In this document: piece after piece, positions 47,019 to 50,056 of the stretch
Layout: every line of letters starts with the position of its first letter
How positions within the stretch are numbered: the stretch's first letter is position 1
NCBI GenBank assembly: GCA_023954715.1
Contig: JAGSHD010000022.1
Span: forward strand, 1 to 50,056
Origin: Candidatus Cloacimonadota bacterium
Lineage (GTDB): Bacteria > Muiribacteriota > UBA6191
DNA length: 50,056 bases
Direction: 5' to 3'
Notes under the pieces: generated by a model
What the model was told of the DNA's origin: nothing
Seen by the model: only the letters and a program-made list of their open reading frames with translations
Database searches by the model: none
Position numbers and translations under genes: made by a program

Positions 47019-47864
47019 ATGAGTAATGAATTTTTTGGTACAGGGAAAACTGTACAATTAGCAACACAATTGGCACTAAAACAAGTAGCGTTAAAAGATT
47101 TTGAATCTTATGATATTAAAGTTTTACAAGAAGCAAAAAAAGGTTTTTTAGGTTTTGGATCTAAAGACGCTAAAGTAGCTGTTACATTAAAAGCAGATAA
47201 AGAAAAAATGTCTGAATACTTAATCTCTGAAATTGGTAAATTCTTAGGTGTTCAGCCAAAGTTTGATAAAGAATTTAAGCAAGATAAAAACGAATTAAAG
47301 ATGATCTTTAATGGTGATGACTCTGATAAGTTTTTTGAAATTTTAGGTAGAAGCTCTAAAAAATTAGAGTTTTTGTTAACTACAATGTTAAACAAAACAG
47401 ATCGAGATAATTATGTTAAGGCACGTTTTAATCACCCTTCATTAGCTAATTCAAATAGAAAAAGAAATCCTAGAAACTCAAGAGACGATCAAGATAAACC
47501 ATTCAGAAAAAAGACTGAAAATTCAAATGATGGTGAAGAGAGATCAGAAAGAGCTCCTAGAAATAACCAAGAGCGTCCACCAAGAAACAATCAAGACAGA
47601 CCTCCAAGACAAAATCGAGGACCAAGAAGAGATAAAAACTTTTCTAGTGGTAAAATTTCATCTGTACGAGAGGACTTTATTCGATCGAATGCTAAAAAGA
47701 TGGCTAAGAAAGTTTTAGACTCACAAGAGCCACATGCTTTAGCACCAATGAACTCTTATGAAAGAAGATTAGTTCATACAGCTTTAAAAGAGTTTGATAA
47801 CATCGCTACTAAATCTGAGGGTGATGATAAAGATAGACACATAGTTATCGAGTATAGCGCATAA
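47019..47864 (+). CDS. jag: Jag/KhpB (EloR) RNA-binding protein
   Basis: This 281-aa protein has the Jag N-domain (SNEFFGTGKTVQLATQLALK then AKKGFLGFGSKDAKV, residues 1-55), a KH domain (about 60-150) and a C-terminal R3H with YERRLVHTAL near 247 and the RHIVIEYS end. Between KH and R3H is an unusually long Arg/Asn/Pro-rich linker (about 145-225, repeats of NNQDRPPR type). KhpB proteins bind RNA and affect cell elongation in Gram-positives. AAGGAAA precedes the start. mnmE begins two bases after the stop. Confidence 0.9.
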   Translation: MSNEFFGTGKTVQLATQLALKQVALKDFESYDIKVLQEAKKGFLGFGSKDAKVAVTLKADKEKMSEYLISEIGKFLGVQPKFDKEFKQDKNELKMIFNGDDSDKFFEILGRSSKKLEFLLTTMLNKTDRDNYVKARFNHPSLANSNRKRNPRNSRDDQDKPFRKKTENSNDGEERSERAPRNNQERPPRNNQDRPPRQNRGPRRDKNFSSGKISSVREDFIRSNAKKMAKKVLDSQEPHALAPMNSYERRLVHTALKEFDNIATKSEGDDKDRHIVIEYSA

Positions 47865-47866
47865 TT

Positions 47867-49210
47867 GTGAATCAAGAGATTATCTTTGCCCCATCAACTG
47901 CCGTTGGTGGGGCAATTTGCATATTTAGGCTTTCAGGAAAGGGTTGTCAGGATTTAGTACAACCTTTGTATTTAACTCAAAATAAAAAAACAAGAAGCAC
48001 ATTTGATAGAAACTATTTATATTATGGTTTTCTACAAGACCCTGTTTCAGAAAGAATTATCGATGAAATATATTTAGTCTTCTTTCAAGAAAATAAAAGC
48101 TATACAGGCGAAGAAATGGTTGAGATTCATTGTCATGGATCTAAGGCTATTTTAACTTCTTTAAGTGACTTATTTCATTCATTAGGAGCTCGTTCAGCTC
48201 AAGCTGGAGAGTTTACAAAGAGGGCATTTTTTAACGGTCGAATTGGCTTATCACAAGCAGAAGCAGTACAAGAATTAATTGATGCGGAAACATCGGCTCA
48301 ATCACAAATCGCTTTAAATCAGCTAAGTGGTGAATTAAAAAGTACTATTCAAAACCTAAGAGATCAAATCGTTGATTTTGGTGCACATTTAGAGGCAACT
48401 CTAGATTATCCAGAAGAAGATATAGACGAGTTAGATAATGATGCTTTATATAAACCTATCTATGACTCTATTACTAAGTTAAGTCTTTTAGAAAGATCCT
48501 ATCAAAGATATGAGATTCAACGAGAGGGGATTCGATTAGTAATTTCAGGTATCCCTAACTCAGGTAAATCGTCATTGTTGAATGCATTGTTAAAAAGAGA
48601 TCGTGCAATTGTTACAGATATCGCTGGTACTACTAGAGATCATCTAGAAGAGTCTTTTTTTTATAAAGGTATCAAATATGTTTTAGTTGATACGGCAGGA
48701 CTAAGAGATGCATCAGATGAAGTAGAGCGTATTGGTATATCAAAAGCGCTAGAGTTAGAGCAAGAGGCTCATATTAACTTGTATATTTATGATGGATCAA
48801 AAGACTTTGAATTTAGAGAAAGTAGCAATACTTGCTTACATCTAATCAATAAATGTGATTTATACTCCGCAGACAAGTATTCTGATCTAGAAAACTGTGT
48901 ACAAATTTCAGCTCAAAAACAAATAGGTTTAGATGATCTTTTAAATGGTATTCATAATTTGGCATTAACTTTTATTACTCAAGAGAATAACGATATTCCG
49001 ATTATTACGTCAAAAAGACAACAGAAAAGTATATCTGAGGCTAACTCCAGCTTAACTCAGTTTATCAATTCACTAGAAGGTGGAGTTCCACTTGATATTG
49101 CTTTGGTTGAAATGTACGAAGCGATTGACTTTTTAAGTGAAATTACAGGTGAGATTGCCACCGAAGATATTATTGATCGTATTTTTGAGAAATTTTGTAT
49201 TGGGAAGTAA
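47867..49210 (+). CDS. mnmE: tRNA modification GTPase MnmE
   Basis: This 447-aa GTPase partners MnmG in making cmnm5U34. The N-terminal tetrahydrofolate-binding domain (1-118), helical domain and inserted G domain are present: P-loop SGIPNSGKSSLLNAL near 225, DIAGTTRDH, DTAGLRD and NKCD near 330. The C-terminal signature FCIGK, with the catalytic Cys, is intact. The start is GTG 47867. Its two candidate partners (MnmG copies) lie on the other side of the origin, about 18 kb away. Confidence 0.97.
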   Translation: MNQEIIFAPSTAVGGAICIFRLSGKGCQDLVQPLYLTQNKKTRSTFDRNYLYYGFLQDPVSERIIDEIYLVFFQENKSYTGEEMVEIHCHGSKAILTSLSDLFHSLGARSAQAGEFTKRAFFNGRIGLSQAEAVQELIDAETSAQSQIALNQLSGELKSTIQNLRDQIVDFGAHLEATLDYPEEDIDELDNDALYKPIYDSITKLSLLERSYQRYEIQREGIRLVISGIPNSGKSSLLNALLKRDRAIVTDIAGTTRDHLEESFFYKGIKYVLVDTAGLRDASDEVERIGISKALELEQEAHINLYIYDGSKDFEFRESSNTCLHLINKCDLYSADKYSDLENCVQISAQKQIGLDDLLNGIHNLALTFITQENNDIPIITSKRQQKSISEANSSLTQFINSLEGGVPLDIALVEMYEAIDFLSEITGEIATEDIIDRIFEKFCIGK

Positions 49211-49214
49211 AGTC

Positions 49215-49751
49215 TTATTGAATAAAAATTTTATCAAAATATACTCCGGTTATGTCTTCTTTTAGTAGTTTTTCTCTGGTAATAGGAGAGATAACAGTGG
49301 GTGATTTATCTTTGTCTTTAGAGTGTGAGTCTATTGCACTATAAAACCCATCTGGTAATTCTTGTTGAACATTTTGTAAACTTATAAAATTATCGGTGTT
49401 TCTGTAATAACCACAACTATGGCAAAAGGCTTGTTTTTTATTAGTGCCTTTAGAGCTTAAAATAGCATTTAAGCAATGAAATTGATAATAGCCATCAATT
49501 TGCTCGTCTTTTTTAAATTGGATGTTGTCATAGTGATTTGTATGACAAAATTTTTTAAACTTCTCAGAAACTATACAGCGATAGTCAGACATAATTTCTA
49601 CGTCATTTAAATTTGATGAAGTGACTTTTGGGTAAGAGTTGATGAAATCAATTGTATATCCACAATTGCTGCAATTTTCAGAAAGTTTGGTACTTTTAAT
49701 GGAATTTGATTCTCTAAGAGAATAGATTTCATAAGCAATAACTTTTTTCAT
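49215..49751 (-). CDS. Double-CXXCG-like zinc-ribbon protein (178 aa)
   Basis: Two zinc-ribbon knuckles are visible: ENCSNCGYTIDF near residue 29 and AFCHSCGYY near 111, with further Cys and His residues between. The overall plan, a CXXCG followed by YPKV..S, a second CXXCG and a C-terminal TREKLLKEDITGVYFDKIFI, resembles the double-CXXCG family known mainly from myxobacteria, some members of which are immunity proteins. This is a distant architectural match made by eye, not proven. It stands alone on the minus strand, four bases from mnmE, and points away from the right-end promoter. Confidence 0.55.
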   Translation of the reverse strand: MKKVIAYEIYSLRESNSIKSTKLSENCSNCGYTIDFINSYPKVTSSNLNDVEIMSDYRCIVSEKFKKFCHTNHYDNIQFKKDEQIDGYYQFHCLNAILSSKGTNKKQAFCHSCGYYRNTDNFISLQNVQQELPDGFYSAIDSHSKDKDKSPTVISPITREKLLKEDITGVYFDKIFIQ

Positions 49752-49871
49752 TTTGATCTCCTATTTCAATAACAATTTGTATCTGCAATAGGAGAAGTCA
49801 AAGTAAATTATACTCTTAACTTTGTCTATGAATTTTTAACAAATTTTATAATTATTTTTTTGGAATTAAAG

Positions 49872-49927
49872 TAAATAAATTTATTTTAAAATAGTTCTTG
49901 ACTTATGGTAGTAGCCTGTGGCACTAT
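49872..49927 (+). promoter_or_regulatory. Putative strong outward promoter (rrn-like), right end
   Basis: TTGACT (49898-49903), an 18-base spacer and CACTAT (49922-49927), with TGG directly before the -10 and an A/T-only UP-like stretch upstream (49872-49891). It is the mirror of the left-end promoter and directs transcription out of the window, with replication. Confidence 0.5.
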
Positions 49928-49933
49928 GTACGG

Positions 49934-50056
49934 CTTTCGAAAACACCCGAGAGCAACGAGCTAAAGATTCAGATTCTTCGGAACGAGAAGACATGCTCAA
50001 AAGGTTACACTGGGAGCCACTGAAGGATTCGTCTGACAGACCGGCCAGAGTTGTGG
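49934..50056 (+). ncRNA. Putative rRNA-operon leader start (right, truncated by window end)
   Basis: This is the right-end copy of the GC-rich non-coding sequence, identical over its whole length to the left copy. A CTTCGG tetraloop and a GTCT-GAC-AGAC mini-stem are visible. The window ends before any mature rRNA, so the assignment rests on the promoter, composition, copy number and direction only. Confidence 0.35.

Larger units (their letters stand above)
49872..50056. repeat. Right copy of terminal inverted repeat
   Basis: The exact part, 49916-50056 (141 bases), is the reverse complement of 1-141. Similarity fades over the next 45 bases leftward, through the promoter. Confidence 0.9.

Overview
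The window looks like a chromosomal replication-origin region from an AT-rich (about one-third GC by eye), diderm bacterium. The diderm reading rests on YidC with a large periplasmic domain, an FtsB-like protein, several lipobox lipoproteins and a Gram-negative-type long GyrB. I cannot fix the phylum. Low GC, TgpA/DUF58, SEL1 and Ig-like lipoproteins and a RemB-like gene beside gyrB would fit a Bdellovibrionota- or spirochaete-like lineage, but this is a guess. No tRNA gene, insertion sequence, prophage or CRISPR array is visible.

Layout. The first and last 141 bases are exact reverse complements, and weaker similarity continues inward through a promoter. Both copies fire outward into a GC-rich, non-coding, leader-like sequence, so the window is probably a whole contig that stops inside two rRNA-operon leaders flanking oriC. 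From 0.3 to 21 kb the gene strand changes often and content is mixed: a VOC/TgpA/DUF58 cluster, an HTH plus secreted-protein pair, a TSUP transporter, a structured leader with a 45-aa ORF, a methyltransferase pair, small proteins, a SEL1 protein, argS, a 2-hydroxyacid dehydrogenase, a secreted HExxH protease, mutY and an Ig-like lipoprotein. From 21 to 49.2 kb every convincing gene is on the + strand.

The 21.1-25.8 kb operon encodes a matrixin-type metalloprotease with a C-terminal dockerin and, overlapping it, a lipoprotein with a cohesin-like domain. This looks like a self-contained surface-anchoring pair and is the strongest candidate for something new. A perfect parS touches the start codon of the prepilin peptidase gene that follows. 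Next come two tandem, divergent mnmG genes, an unknown gene where rsmG often lies, and parA-parB.

The origin (34.2-35.5 kb) is a non-coding AT-rich stretch with seven exact TTATTCACA DnaA boxes and two more parS sites. dnaA, a RemB-like (DUF370) gene, gyrB and gyrA follow; dnaN and recF are missing from their usual place. After a terminator come an ftsB-like gene, a Sll1717-type P-loop ATPase and a ParB-fold protein, then the conserved rpmH-rnpA-yidD-yidC-jag-mnmE block. Its leader holds a strong promoter, a terminator-like hairpin and a 14-bp perfect palindrome.

Together the genes cover initiation and segregation (DnaA, ParAB, parS), supercoiling (GyrAB), tRNA wobble modification (MnmE with MnmG), membrane insertion (YidC/YidD) and RNase P, plus an accessory secreted-protein region.
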